This document shows positions 46,555 through 57,934 of a DNA stretch of 64,000 nucleotides, piece after piece (position 1 is the stretch's first letter; each line of letters opens with the position of its first letter). The stretch spans positions 92,368,500 through 92,432,499 of the forward strand of contig NC_090034.1 of assembly GCF_037176765.1 (NCBI RefSeq), written 5' to 3'. The stretch is from Anolis sagrei (lineage: Eukaryota > Chordata > Lepidosauria > Squamata > Anolidae). The notes below the pieces were generated by a model, which was not told the origin of the DNA, made no database searches, and was given only the letters and a program-made list of their open reading frames with translations. The position numbers and the translations under genes are program-made.

Positions 46555-47185
46555 AACAAGAGGCAGCCAGGTTAATAACCAGGGGGGCATACAGGGAGCA
46601 TACAACTCCCATGTTACACCAGCTCCACTGGCTGCCAGTTTGCTACCGGGCACAATTCAAAGTGCTGGCTTTGGCTTATAATGTCCTAAATGGCCTTGGC
46701 CCAAATTACCTGTCCAAACGCATCTCTCCCTTTGAATCATCATGGAGATTAAGATCCTCTAGGGAGGCCCTGCTTTCCGTCCCATCATTGTCACAGGCAC
46801 GATTGGTGCAGATGAGAGACAGGGCCTTCTTGGTGATTGCTCCCCAGCTATAGAACTCCCTTCCTGGTGAGATTAGGTCAGCCCCCTCTCTCCTGTCATT
46901 TAGAAGGATGGTAAAAAATTGGCTGTGGGACCAAGCTTTCAGAACAGGACAATAAAGCAGAAATAGGAAAAATTACCAGGCAAATTAGATTTGACGTGGA
47001 TGACTAGGACGGGTTTAAATGGTGTATTTTAATATTTTGATAAATGTTTTTAATGTTTATGTATGTATATAAGAATTTGTGCCCCGGCATTGAATGTTTG
47101 CCGTGTATATGCTGTGCTCCGCCCTGAGTCCCCTTCGGGGTGATAAGGGCGGAATAGAAATGTTTTAAATAAATAAATAAATAAT
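46555..47185 (+). mobile_element. L2-type LINE 3' end
   Basis: Encodes MLHQLHWLPVCYRAQFKVLA and YNVLNGLGPNYLSKRISPFE (46611-46853). The 3' end has CCGCCCTGAGTCCCCTTCGG and an AAATAAATAAATAAATA tail. Confidence 0.9.
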
Positions 47186-47199
47186 ATTATAATTTTTGT

Positions 47200-47755
47200 T
47201 CTTTTTACTGCCAATCCTGTCTTCTCATTATGTGGCCAAAGTACTTTATCTTTGCCTCTAATATCCTTCCCTCCATTGAGCAGTCGGGCTTTATTTCCTG
47301 GAGTATGGACTGGTTGGATATTCTAGCGGTCCAAGGCACTCTCAGAATTTTCCTCCAACACCACAGTTCAAAGCGTCTATCTTCCTTTGCTCAGCCTTCC
47401 TTATGGTCCAGCTCTCACATCCATAGGTTAAAATGGGGAAAACCATTGCTCTGACTATGCAGATCTTTGTTGCCAGTGTAATGTCTCTACTCTTCACTGT
47501 TTTATTGAGATTGGTCATTGCTCTCCTCCCAAGAAGACAGGAAAGCTTATTGTAGACAATGATTCTGGGGAAAATGGAAGGAAAAAGAAAGACGGGCTGA
47601 TCATGGGCAAGATGGATGGATGGCATCCTTGAAGTGACTGGCTTGACCTTGAAGGAGCTGGGGGTGGTGACGGCCGACAGTGAGCTCTGGTGTAGGTTGG
47701 TCCATGAGGTCATGAAGAGTCTGAAGCGACTGAACGAATAAACGACAACAAACAA
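47200..47755. mobile_element. RTE-BovB fragment with a large inversion
   Basis: 47200-47535 is BovB on the minus strand; 47536-47755 is the BovB 3' end on the plus strand with an ACAACAAACAACAA tail. The switch occurs in AGAAGACAGGAAAGC. The same joint is present in the copy at 45480-46465. Confidence 0.88.
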
Positions 47756-47827
47756 CAATCCATTCAGTTTCTTTATGAGTCTGGAAACAGAACTGGATCT
47801 GTCCTCTTTATTGCCACAGGTAGAAAA

Positions 47828-48354
47828 TAGGCCTGGGTAACAACGGAAAAATTTGTTTCTAAAATCGATTTGTATTTGGGGGTTTTTTTTGTTTCGATAT
47901 TTAAAATAATTACAAAATTTTCCTTTTAAAAAGTTCGATATTTACGAAATTTCGTAAATGTGAAAAAAATTACAAAACATTAACGAATCGATTTCCGAAA
48001 CAATAACGAATCGATTCATTAATGGCGGATGTGACTGCGAAATACGCTAAAAAACCTCCAAAAACTTCTGAAGCTTCCCTCTCCCTCTGTTGTTGACTGT
48101 TGGTGTGATATTATAATTTTTTTTCACTAATTAAACAAAAAACGTGCCCCAGACATGCGGAAATAATAACGAAACGACCTCAGAACAATAACGAAACGAA
48201 TACAATAACGAAATACGAAGCATTTACAAAACGTGTTTAAAAATTCATTTTTTAAAAAACTTGCTCCAGAATGGTTCGTTATCGTTTTGTAATTGAAAAA
48301 ATTAACGAATTATTAACGAATTACGAATTAACGAAACGAAACCGCCCAGCCCTA
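47828..48354. mobile_element. Non-autonomous hAT element, copy 2
   Basis: Near-identical to 22557-23072. Flanked by the exact 8-base duplication GTAGAAAA (47820-47827 and 48355-48362), different from that of copy 1, so the two are independent insertions. Confidence 0.92.
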
Positions 48355-48362
48355 GTAGAAAA

Positions 48363-49070
48363 CACTTTAGGTTTGCCGTAGATCCTAGTATTGCCAATCA
48401 ATAGTCACCAAGCATCTAGTCTATCTGTTCCTCTTCAACTGATTTTTCCCTCCTGGTGAGAAGCAACATAGAAGAAGCAGAGAGAAAATTGCAGAGGATA
48501 TTTCCATCGTAAAATTCTGTTTAAGGCAAGCAATTGCAGAACAAGGGTCTTGTGAAAAACAGGAGAAGGGGTGTGCGGAGAACATATCCTCAGCCAGCTC
48601 TGTGCTCTTTCCTGCTTCTGATTCTGTCTTAGTAATGGATTCCAGATGCTTGTACCTGCTTTAAGAGCTACACAACAGGGAGGAATCCCATCGCTCTATC
48701 ACTTCATCCCAGGCAACAAATCCCCTGTTGATTTCTGCCTGGGATGTTGCCGCGAGGTGCCCAGGGAGAAAGCTCAAAGGAAAGAAAGATGGCCACCTTT
48801 GTAGCCCCCCCCCCTTGTTGCCTCCTTAAAGTGGAGCCCGGCACATTGGGACCTCGATGCCCACCCACCCCCACCTCAACCCCCTCCTGCTAGATTTATG
48901 GCCTTCTCCCATCCGTGCCCCACTCTCTTTCCCCGCAGGGAGCCGGCCCATCCATTACAGCCTGTGGTGGCTGCTGGGCTCCCACTGAGCCAATTTTCAT
49001 CCATCTTCCCTTGTCGCCCCCCTCCTCACACCCGCCTCCCGGCTCTCCTCACTCAGCTCCTGCTAATGCA
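48363..49070. other. Intergenic low-repeat stretch, GC-richer to the right
   Basis: No recognised repeat. 48720-49070 is C-rich with short open frames that lack any family feature. Confidence 0.35.
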
Positions 49071-49260
49071 GCCCCTGGCGTGTGGCCGATGCTGTTGTTC
49101 AGCTTTTAATTTACAAGGGCGCAGACCTGTAGGCCCCGCCAGCTTGGGTTTTGTTATATGGATGCTTTCAAAGAGCCGGAGATGGAAAGGAAGGGCCAGG
49201 ATTAGGGTGGGCAAATAAATCTCTCTCGTCGGCGGTGTTGACAGATGATAAAGAGACTTG
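49071..49260. promoter_or_regulatory. Candidate conserved non-coding element
   Basis: Repeat-free, no plausible frame, with regulatory-like words: CAGCTTTTAATTTACAAGG near 49108, GATGCTTTCAAAGAG near 49160, GGCAAATAAATC near 49210, GTGTTGACAGATGATAAAG near 49236 (forkhead- and TALE-like). Inference only. Confidence 0.35.
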
Positions 49261-49479
49261 TGGAAGGAAATGAAAATGGGAGGGGAAGGCCTCAAATATG
49301 GAGATGGGGTGTTGTTTATTTGCTGCTTTGTATCCTACATTATCAGCCAAACACTTTCTCTCTGTTGTCACCTTGAATGTTTTTTTTTTAATGTAAAGGG
49401 ATACTATAATTTGGAAATAGCTATCCAGAAATGGCTCTAGCATTGCCAGGTTGAATATGGGAAAGGGCTCTCATTCCGG

Positions 49480-50280
49480 CAGTATTATGGTTGTCTAGAA
49501 GAAGGGAAAGCTGACTGGCACAACCTGGGGATCACAACCAGCTACACTGAAGACATCTGCCCTTAGGCTCTGCTGCCCTGCTGCTGAATATGCATGCTCA
49601 ATGTGGAATACATTGCACCACATTAAAACAATGGATGTGGCTCTTTATGAGACATGCCACATTACCACAGGATGTCTATGCCCCACACCACTGGAAAAAT
49701 TATATTGTTTAGATCAAGGATCCTCAAACCTTTTAAACAGAGGGCCAGGTCACAGTCCCTCAAACTGTTGGAGGGTCGGATTATAATTTGAAAAAAATGA
49801 ATGAATTCCTATGCACACTGCACATATCTTCTTTGTAGTGCAAAAACTCTAAAATACAATAATTATAATGAAAAAGAATTTTAACAAATATAAACATTAG
49901 TATTTCAATGGGAAGTGTGGGGCTGCTTTTGGCTGATGAGATAGCATTGTTGTTGTTGTTGTTGTGTACTTTCAAGTCGTTTCAGATTTAGCTTGACCCT
50001 GAGCGAGGGCCAGGTAAATGACCTTGGAGGGCCGTATTGGGCCCCCGGGCCTTAGTTTGAGGACCCCTGGTTTAGATGATATTGCACCACCTGACATCCA
50101 TCAGGAAGTAGCAGCCAATAACGAAAAGACCAAGGCAGTGACATCTTTGGCTCATCCTCTGTTCAGATATCGGCCAGCATGCCAATGGCTTAAATCAAGA
50201 AACAGCTTCCTAAGATCGAGAGAGATACTCACAGGAACACCTCAGCAAGCGAGAATCCAAAAGTAGCAGCCTAAAACCTA
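49480..50280 (+). mobile_element. LINE reverse-transcriptase end, class unassigned, split by a hAT
   Basis: Same family as 18950-19370. The left piece encodes VALYETCHITTGCLCPTPLE; the right piece encodes APPDIHQEVAANNEKTKAVT and SLAHPLFRYRPACQWLKSRN. The two are separated exactly by the hAT at 49715-50069. Confidence 0.7.
49715..50069. mobile_element. hAT-Charlie-type MITE
   Basis: Ends CAAGGATCCTCAAACC and GTTTGAGGACCCCTG, exact 8-base duplication GTTTAGAT (49707-49714 and 50070-50077). Same family as 44018-44377. Confidence 0.93.
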
Positions 50281-50284
50281 GCAT

Positions 50285-51320
50285 CTTAAGCAGCCATCCC
50301 AAATGTTTACCAGGATGCCAATGGTACAGGCACCCTAGAAATGGGTAGCAAAAGCAAGCACTGAGTGACCATGTGGTCTTCTGTCTGTCTTCAACCTAGA
50401 GAGAATTAAAAGGCTTGTCGGGTAGAGTTTTTGTTGACTGCGAAAAGGACAGAAAATGTTGACAGCCCTTGAGGAGAAACTCAGTACTGGATGTGTGACT
50501 AGCCCCTTTGCCCTTAGCCCCCATTCACTATGCCTATGCAGGGTTTGCTCAGATGGGGTTTGCTTTTGTCATTTTCTGAAGCTTAGAGAGTGTGACTTTT
50601 TGAACAAGAATATGAACTTAGGTCTTCAGAGTTCAGGAGTCATACCAACTCATTAGGCGGGCCCGTCGTATGTTGCTTCCTCTCCCTTTTTGGCATGGAG
50701 TCCTTCACAAAATGCACAAACACTTCCGTTTGGGCTCCGTGCCGAAAAGGGAAGGGTAGCAGCACATGTAGCCATCCTATGTTGCCTTCCCTGCAATGAG
50801 GGGAAGCCGGGTGGTGACGTTTCTCCCAATGGAATTAGGGCAAGGTAAGGCGGGCATGCAGGGTGTGGAATGGCGGCTTTTCCATGCCCCCTGCTGGGAA
50901 TCCATGGATTCATCCCAATATGGGGCAAGTCCATGGGCCTTTTTGATGAGGTCGATGGTCCAATGCTCAAACTATTACACCAAACTGGTTTTATCCTCCA
51001 ACATTTCATGATGTGAACTAAGTCACATGTTTCCAAAAAACATCAGAAGTGGTCAACATAATAAACATAATCAATGAGGAAGACCACACAAGCCAGGAGA
51101 GATTGCAGCAATTTGCTTTTGCCAGAGCTTACTGGGAAAGTCAAGTTTCCAACCCATGTTTGGAACCACTGCTGAACTACTAATTGTGTATTTTGACTTC
51201 AAATTGCAGTAATTGAAATCAGCCAAGGACAAAGAGGGAAAGTAAAAGAGGGTGACAGAATTCAGGACACTTTAAAGCAGCTGAAAAAAGTGGAATAACA
51301 AGGGAATAATGGGATCTGTT
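50285..51320. other. Intergenic, nothing recognised
   Basis: No assigned repeat or exon. The short open frames at 50653-51036 on the minus strand and 50796-51011 have no family features. Confidence 0.4.
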
Positions 51321-51323
51321 CAT

Positions 51324-51586
51324 TTTTTTTTTGTCGTGTCAGGAGTGACTTGAGAAACTGCAAGTCGCTTCTGGTGTGAGAGAATTGGCCGTCTGCAAGC
51401 ACGTTGCCCAGGGGACGCCCGGATGTTTTGATGTTTTTTATCATCCTTGTGGGAGGCTTCTCTCATGTCCCCGCATGATGAGCTGGAGCTGATAGAGGGA
51501 GCTCATCCCGCTCTCCCCGGATTTGAACCTGCGACATGTCAGTCTTCAGTCCTGCCGGCACAAGGGTTTAACCCACTGCGCCACTG
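51324..51586 (-). mobile_element. tRNA-derived SINE (second family)
   Basis: Minus-strand copy of the family at 43343-43615, flanked by the exact 13-base direct repeat GGGATCTGTTCAT. Confidence 0.93.
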
Positions 51587-51634
51587 GGGATCTGTTCATG
51601 CAAAATTAAGACAGCTGAAAGATGTATATGTGTA

Positions 51635-52135
51635 CAATTGCCTGATCTGGCCAGGGTGGTCCATGCCTTGGTCACCTCTAGATTGGACTACTGTAATGCG
51701 CTCTACGTGGGGCTGCCCTTGAAAATGGCTCGGAAATTTCAACTGGTTCAATGGGCGGCGGCCAGGATGTTAACTGGTGCTCCCTACAGAGAGAGGTCAA
51801 CCCCATTCAAGGAGCCCCATTGGCTGCCGTTTATTTTCCGAGCCCAATTTAAGGTGCAAGTGCTTACCTACAAAGCCCTAAACAGTTTGGGACCACCCTA
51901 CCTGCGTGGCCGCATCTCCATTTATGAACCCACGTACTCACTTCGTTCATCTGGAGAGGCCCTGCTCACGATTCCGCCTGCATCGCAGGAGTGTCTGGGC
52001 CTTTTCTGTGGTGCCCCCCCCCCCCCACTCTGGAACACCCTCCCCAAAGATCTTAGACAGGCCCCTACGTTGGCAGTCTTTAGGAAGAACTTGAAGACCT
52101 GGCTGTTCCGATGTGCCTTTCCAGAATAGGAAAAG
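51635..52135 (+). mobile_element. L2-type LINE 3' fragment
   Basis: A 163-codon open frame (51638-52129) with [60 protein letters not shown] and LWNTLPKDLRQAPTLAVFRK, ending in LKTWLFR. The frame is open but the element is 5'-truncated, and there is no tail. Confidence 0.93.
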
Positions 52136-52249
52136 TCCAACAACAAGTCCCAGAAGCACTTTAGTAGAAACTAGCTGTGCCCTGCCACGCGTTGCTGTGG
52201 CCTATAGTAAAACTTATCAAAGTTGAGGTAGATATCTGGACTATTATGA

Positions 52250-53042
52250 AAGAGAGGTACCTACCTATTCCTTCCCCCTTTCTCTCCTTTCTTCCTTCTC
52301 TACCTCTTTCTTTCTTTCCTTCTTTGACTACTTGGTTTCATCCTTCTCTCTTTCCTTCATTCCCTCCCCCTTTCTTCCTTTGCCTTTCTTCCCTCCCTGT
52401 TTGCTTCCTTCTTTCGCTTTTTATTTCCTTTTATTTCACCACCATCATAACAATAACGCAATGCATTGCCTCCGGGACCTGACACCTCTCCCATTCCCCC
52501 TAAAAGGGTCTCATAGGAATAATAGCATCATAATAATCATAGAAATAACAACCTTTACCCGCCACGCATTGCTGTGACCAACCTTCCCTCTTTCTCTCCT
52601 TCTTTCCCTCCTTCCTTCCTTCCCTCCCATCTTTCCTTCTCCTCTTCCTTCTCTATCTCCTTCCTTCCTTCCCCCTTTTTCTTTCTCTTCTGGCCTCTTT
52701 CCTTCCTTCTCTCTTTCCTTCTTTCCTTCCCTCCCTCTTTCTCTACATCTTCCCCCTTCCTTCACTCCCTCTTTCCTTCCTTCATTCCCTTTTTTCTTTC
52801 CTTCTCTCCTTCCTTCCTTTCCCCTTTTTCTTTCCCTCCCTCTGTCTCTCATTTCTTCCTTCTCTACCTCTTTCCTTCCTTCCCCCTTTTTCTTTCTCTT
52901 CTGCTGTCTCTCTTTTCTTTCCTTCCATCTTTCCTTTTCTTTCCTTTTCTTCTTCCTTCTTTCTCTAACTTTCCTTCCTTCCCCCTTTTCTTTATCTCCC
53001 TTTCTCTTCCTTCCTTCTTTCCTTCCTTCCTTTCTTTCCTGG
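52250..53042. repeat. Long polypyrimidine tract
   Basis: About 790 bases of CTTT, CCTT and CCCT words, almost pure C and T on the plus strand except for a short unique gap near 52435-52580. Potential triplex-forming DNA. The long open frames across it are composition artefacts. Confidence 0.92.
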
Positions 53043-53117
53043 ATTTTGACAGGGCGGGAAGGGGTGCGGTAGGGTTTGGAGGTGGCGTGAAGTAAAAGGA
53101 GGTAAGATTGGGGCAGG

Positions 53118-53350
53118 CGAGTGATGGAGCGTGAGGTTGTGTGTGTGTGTGCGGCAGCGGGGGGAGTGATGGAGCGTGGGGTTGCGTGTGTGTGTGTGCA
53201 ACAGCGGGGGGGGGAGTGGGGTTGCGCGCGTGTGTGTGTGGCGGTGGGGGGAGGGATGGAGCGTGGGGTTGCATGTGTGTGTGCGGCGGGGGGAGTGATG
53301 GAGCGTGGGGTTGTGTGTGTGCGTGCGGCCGGGGTGTGTGTGTGCGGGAA
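53118..53350. repeat. G-rich minisatellite, about five units
   Basis: Units of roughly 38-50 bases, each TGGAGCGTGGGGTTG followed by a (GT)n run and GGGGGG. It alternates Z-DNA-prone GT with G-runs that could form quadruplexes. Confidence 0.88.
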
Positions 53351-53450
53351 GCGGCGCGGCGGGGCTTGGAGTGGGCATGGCTTCCGCAGAGGGAACTGTG
53401 TGCGCGCGCCAGGGAACTTGCGGCTGGGCACCAATGCGCATGCTCAGTTG

Positions 53451-53965
53451 TTTTGCCGTTTTGTGAGTGTGTTGTTGTGTTGTTTTTCATTTTGAGTAGA
53501 TATGTTTGTACCTTATGGGTTGTGTTATGGGCATGGGAATTTTGGTTAAGTTTCGTTGGGGGGTTTGTGAGTTTTGTTGATTTGCCGTTTTGTGAGTGTG
53601 TTGTTGTGTTGTTTTTCATTTTGAGTAGATATGTTTGTACCTTGTGGGTTGTGTTATGGGCATGGCAATTTTGGTTAAGTTTCGTTGGTTTTTTTTTAGT
53701 TTTGTTGTTTTGCCGTTTTGTGAGTGTGTTGTTGTGTTGTTTTTCATTTTGAGTAGATATGTTTGTACCTTGTGGGTTGTGTTATGGGCATGACAATTTT
53801 GGTTAAGTTTCGTTGGGGTTTTTTGAGTTTTGTTGTTTTGCCGTTTTGTGAGTGTGTTGTTGTGTTGTTTTTCATTTTGAGTAGATATGTTTGTACCTTG
53901 TGGGTTGTGTTATGGGCATGGCAATTTTGGTACAGTTTCATTGGGGGGTTTTTGAGTTTTGTTTC
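53451..53965. repeat. Four 128-base tandem repeats
   Basis: The word TGCCGTTTTGTGAGTG starts at 53454, 53583, 53711 and 53839, giving periods of 129, 128 and 128. The units are nearly identical and lie close to the Helitron 5' end. Confidence 0.95.
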
Positions 53966-54059
53966 CTCGTTGGATGCCCCTAACAAATTTATATATATAG
54001 ATTAAGATTGCTGGCACACTGCACTTACCCTATAATCCTACATATCCCCTGTCACATCA

Positions 54060-54262
54060 GCACTTTTAATTCTGTACCCATTACTCTGGCCCGGCCCAGT
54101 TTTATTGTGTCTTAGTGTATTGTTTTATTGTTGTTGTTTTAATATTGTTTTAACTGTTTTTGATTTGCTCTAGGTTGTGTATTGTTATGCTATGTTTTGA
54201 GGCCTTGGCCTTTGTAAGCCGCATCGAGTCCTTCGGGAAATGCTAGCAGGGTACAAATAAAG

Positions 54263-54298
<36 letters not shown>

Positions 54299-54299
54299 C
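54060..54299 (+). mobile_element. L2-type LINE 3' end with (ATA)n tail
   Basis: Contains GCCTTTGTAAGCCGCATCGAG and ends in ACAAATAAAGATAATAATAA-type repeats (54262-54297). Confidence 0.75.
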
Positions 54300-54960
54300 C
54301 TAAAGAAGGGCTAAGGCAGTTATAATAGCAGATAAGGGAGCAGGAGGATAACAGAAAAACAATTAATGTGCTCTGTCACAAGGACAGAAACTTGCCCTGA
54401 TTTTAAAACCATTGCTTTCAACTGTGGGAAAAGACAGGAGACCATTATTGATTGGAATTTCCTGATCAAAATGAACTTTGTGGGAATCACACACCCTGCC
54501 TGGTACAGAAAGACATCCTCCCCCCCCCCCCCCCCGCCTCTATTCCTAACCTTCACAACATGCACACATTCCCTGGTGCCTTCATGAATATTTCAATGCT
54601 TCTTTCACGAGTCTCCCTGCAGAACCCACTTCCAAGAATGGCTCCTTCTGGTTGCGCCATGAATACAGAAAAGGGAATGCCTGTATTTTTAAACCTGGCA
54701 AGTCGAGTGACGACGGGGGCCAGGACGGAGGACAGAGGGAGGGAAGTCACTGATTTAGCTCCGGTTTTGTATAGTGAGACTTCCCGATTGCTCTCAGCAA
54801 GACCTCCTGCTCCGGATTCAACCCTCTATGTGGTCTTCCAAGCCCTGGAGCGAGCTGATTTAGTTGCAGCTATGGAGTGACACAGGCTTTGTGGCATGCA
54901 GGTCATGGCTTTATGGGCTAAAGAAGTCAAGCGGAGAGTTTTTGTTGTTGTTGCTCAGAT
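54300..54960. other. Intergenic, nothing firmly recognised
   Basis: A poly-C run at about 54520-54534. A 142-codon frame at 54452-54880 has no family feature and depends on that run. Confidence 0.4.
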
Positions 54961-54964
54961 GCAG

Positions 54965-55345
54965 ATAAGCGCCTGTCAAGGCAGCTGTGTGGAAAGATGG
55001 AGTCTGAGGCTGCAAATTGGGGGCTAGCTGCTGCCAAATTCGCTGCCCTCCCCTTCAGCAATGTGCCACTTTTGCCACACAAATTAACTGTGTGCCAGGC
55101 CCCGGTCAGGACATGCACAAGTCCTGTGCTCCTTGGCCTTTCTCAACAGAGATCCGTCATGCTGGGCCTTCCCTATAAAATTAAATTATTGAACAGAAAT
55201 GTAATTTATTTAAATGGATGCAAATTTAAAACAGCTGTTGGCAAGTGCTGGGACTGAGTTTAGTATTATTGTTCATGGCTACGTAACATTAATTAGACTC
55301 TAATTAGAAACTAAGGCTGACGACAGACAAAGAGCTTTGGAAAGA
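54965..55345. promoter_or_regulatory. Candidate conserved non-coding element, strongest in window
   Basis: Repeat-free, with dense homeobox-, POU- and E-box-like words: CACACAAATTAACTGTG near 55077, AAATTAAATTATTGAACAG near 55179, ATGCAAATTTAAAACAGCTG near 55218, and CATTAATTAGACTCTAATTAG near 55288 with two TAATTA-type sites, then ACAAAGAGCTTTGG near 55327. No frame of interest. The call rests on composition and motif density only. Confidence 0.45.
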
Positions 55346-55964
55346 TGGCGTCAAGGAGGGTGCATTTGCAGTGGGGTACAGTCTGGGATTGTCAGATTGA
55401 AAACTGGAGAGGGTTCCTGTACCTTTAATGGTTCTGCAGAAGAAGGGATTTTTGCAAATGTTGCTTGTGATTCAACCAAGATTGCAAGTGATACCTGCTG
55501 AAATTCCCTCTTCTGCACAACCACTAACAGCCTCATCACATGGGGTGATTGAAGTGTTCTAGGATGCTTCTGCCCCTTTTTGCCCACGGAGCTCCACGTT
55601 GCCCATCAAACAATGTATGGCAACTTTGGGTGGGGCTCCATGGGCAAACTAGCATGGCAGCATGATGGGAAGCTGCTGCCATCACCAACACAGAAGCCAC
55701 CCAGTGTTCCATAAGGAACAATGGGGCTTTGGCACAGCGGTGATGCTTCCACACATAGGATGGGGACATGTCAGATGGTAGCCAGGGCACCGGGATTGCC
55801 TTGCTGCCACTCCACTGCTTCCATGATTAGCCATAGAGGCTGGCAAATCATGGCACCATACCTCATCCATATGATGAGATTATTTGAGTACAGGAGACTT
55901 CTCCAATTCTCAGTCTAGAAACATGAGCCAGGGACTCCAGAGACCACGGTTCAAATCCCCATTG

Positions 55965-56060
55965 GGCCGTCGTCGTCGTCATCGTTGTCATCGTCTTCTT
56001 CTTCCTCCTCCTCCTCCTCCTCCTCCTCCTCCTCCTCCTCTTCCTTTTCCTCTTCTTCTT
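55965..56060. repeat. (TCN)n trinucleotide-rich tract
   Basis: GTC, then TTC, then TCC triplet runs in sequence. Confidence 0.9.
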
Positions 56061-56064
56061 ATTG

Positions 56065-57020
56065 GAAAAATGGCATTCATACCCATTTTGAAAAGGAAAA
56101 TGATAGCATATCCTTTTGGCAAATATGAATCCCCATGAACATCTGGAGATCACCTTTTGAAAACCACTAGTCAAGGAAAGGCATTACCTTTTTAGAAGTC
56201 AACCCTTTGAAAAAGTGATGTTCACAAGCATTCATGTAATGACACATGGCTGTTAAACTGATAAACTATGTCTTTGAACTGCCAGGGACAAAGACATGCC
56301 ACTTCATAAAAAAACATATGTTTGGCTAGCAGATTTTTGAAAATGTTCTTTAAAGTTGAAATTGCAGTTGCCCAAAACATATATTCTCCCTTGAAACTGC
56401 TTAGTTTAAATATGCACTCAGAGGCAAAAACAAAGTCTTCTTTAAAAATAACATATTTTGTTTATTCTGAAACATCTTGTATTGTTTCAGCATACAGGCA
56501 CATTTCTTATTAAAGTTCAGTTATAAATAGGATGTAGTTTCTCTGTGTTGAGAACACAGGGCATCATTCTTAATCAATAGTTCATAATCCAGTCTTTAAG
56601 TATATACCTTATGAAAATCCAAAGTGTATAACTGTACTCACTGCTTCTCAAAGCAAACATATAGTAAACTGTTACTGCATAAGTCCAAATGCAAACTGCT
56701 TCCTTGGAAGTCCAAAGCACACCTCCTCCATTGAAGTCCAAAAGCATACTGATAACAAAACGGAGTCTTGAGTCTAAACATGCTCAGTGAAATCACATAT
56801 CTGTAGTCCCTCCCACACCAAAGAGATCAGTAAAACTGGCAAATCAATATATCATACAATACAGGTTAGCAAAGATATACATTAACAAACAAATACTGAG
56901 AGCTTGAAAGGTTGCTGTTTCCATCATCATCAACAACAATTTCATTTCTCGTATCAGGAGTGAACCAAGAGTACATTGTTTGGTTGCATGCTGCATGTCA
57001 CTTCTGATTATTATTATTAT
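56065..57020. other. Intergenic AT-rich DNA, nothing recognised
   Basis: No repeat family or exon that I can support, apart from an (ATT)n run at about 57007-57024. Confidence 0.4.
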
Positions 57021-57022
57021 TA

Positions 57023-57897
57023 TTAGCTGTCCCCTGCCACACATTGCTATGGTGATCTGGAAAATAAAGTAATGAGAAAGTGTTGGTTTCTAATATATGT
57101 AATTTCTTTTTGTTTGAGGGCAAACAGTATTTCTTGCTGTTTCTTTGTCAGTGTTCATGTGGAGATGGTCTGGTTTGCCTACTCTGGAACATGCAACATA
57201 TAATTGTCTTTCTTTAGGGGTTTCTTTGAAATCTATGATACTATATATCTCTCTGGGTGTGAATCATATATATCTATCTACATCTATGGCTGGGTGGCTC
57301 TTTGTCAGGAGGGCTTTGATTATGTTTTCTTGCCCTGGTGAAGAGAGTTGGACTGGATGGCCTTAAGTATGGGGTTTCTGTGTGGGAAGTTTGCCCCAAT
57401 TCTGTCATTGGTGTGGTTGAGAATGCTCTTTGATTGTAGGTGATCTATAAATCCCAGTAACTACAACTCCCAAATTTCAATGTCTATTTTCCCCAAACTC
57501 CATCTATGTTCATATTTGGGCATATGGAATATTTGTGCCAAGTTTGGTCCAGATCAATCATTTTTTTGAGTCCACAGTGCTCTCTGGATGTAGGTGAACT
57601 ACAACTCCCATACTCAAGGACAATGCCCATGAAACCCTTCTAGTGTTTTCTGTTGTTAGTCATGGAAGTCCACATTTCGTTCAATTCCATCATTGATGGA
57701 GTTCAGAATGCTCTTTGATTGTAAATGAACTATAAATCCCAGCAACTACAACTCTCAAATGGCAAAATCAATTTTTTGAGTGATGGTCACTCTTTGTGTT
57801 AGTAGGTGTCTTGAGGCCAAATTTGGCAGCAATTCGTCCAGTGGTTTTTGAATTAGGTTAATCCCACAAACAAACATTACATTTTTATTTATATAGA
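57023..57897 (-). mobile_element. Non-autonomous Helitron
   Basis: On the minus strand it starts TCTATATAAATAAAAATG (ending at 57897) and ends near 57023, where CTAG has become CTAA. The interior includes the hAT-derived GGGAGTTGTAGTTGCTGGG module, as in 10087-11022. Confidence 0.8.
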
Positions 57898-57934
57898 TTA
57901 TTATTATTATTATTAATAATATTATTATTAATAA

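Larger units (their letters stand above)
52171..54001 (-). mobile_element. Helitron, non-autonomous, 1.8 kb
   Basis: On the minus strand it begins TCTATATATATAAATTTG (ending at 54001) and ends in CTAG (52171-52174), inserted between A (52170) and T (54002), the AT site. The interior consists of four 128-base tandem repeats, a G-rich minisatellite and an 800-base pyrimidine-rich tract (plus strand). There is no Rep/helicase ORF. Confidence 0.88.

Noticed and set aside
52511-53434. Long open frames (up to 307 codons) rich in Lys, Glu, Arg or Ser, Phe, Pro
   Set aside because: They are translations of the polypyrimidine tract and the G-rich minisatellite on either strand; low-complexity artefacts without homology features.
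54452-54880. 142-codon plus-strand frame that could be a signal exon for the Ig gene
   Set aside because: No hydrophobic signal peptide, and the frame depends on a poly-C run; no phase-1 donor in a sensible place.
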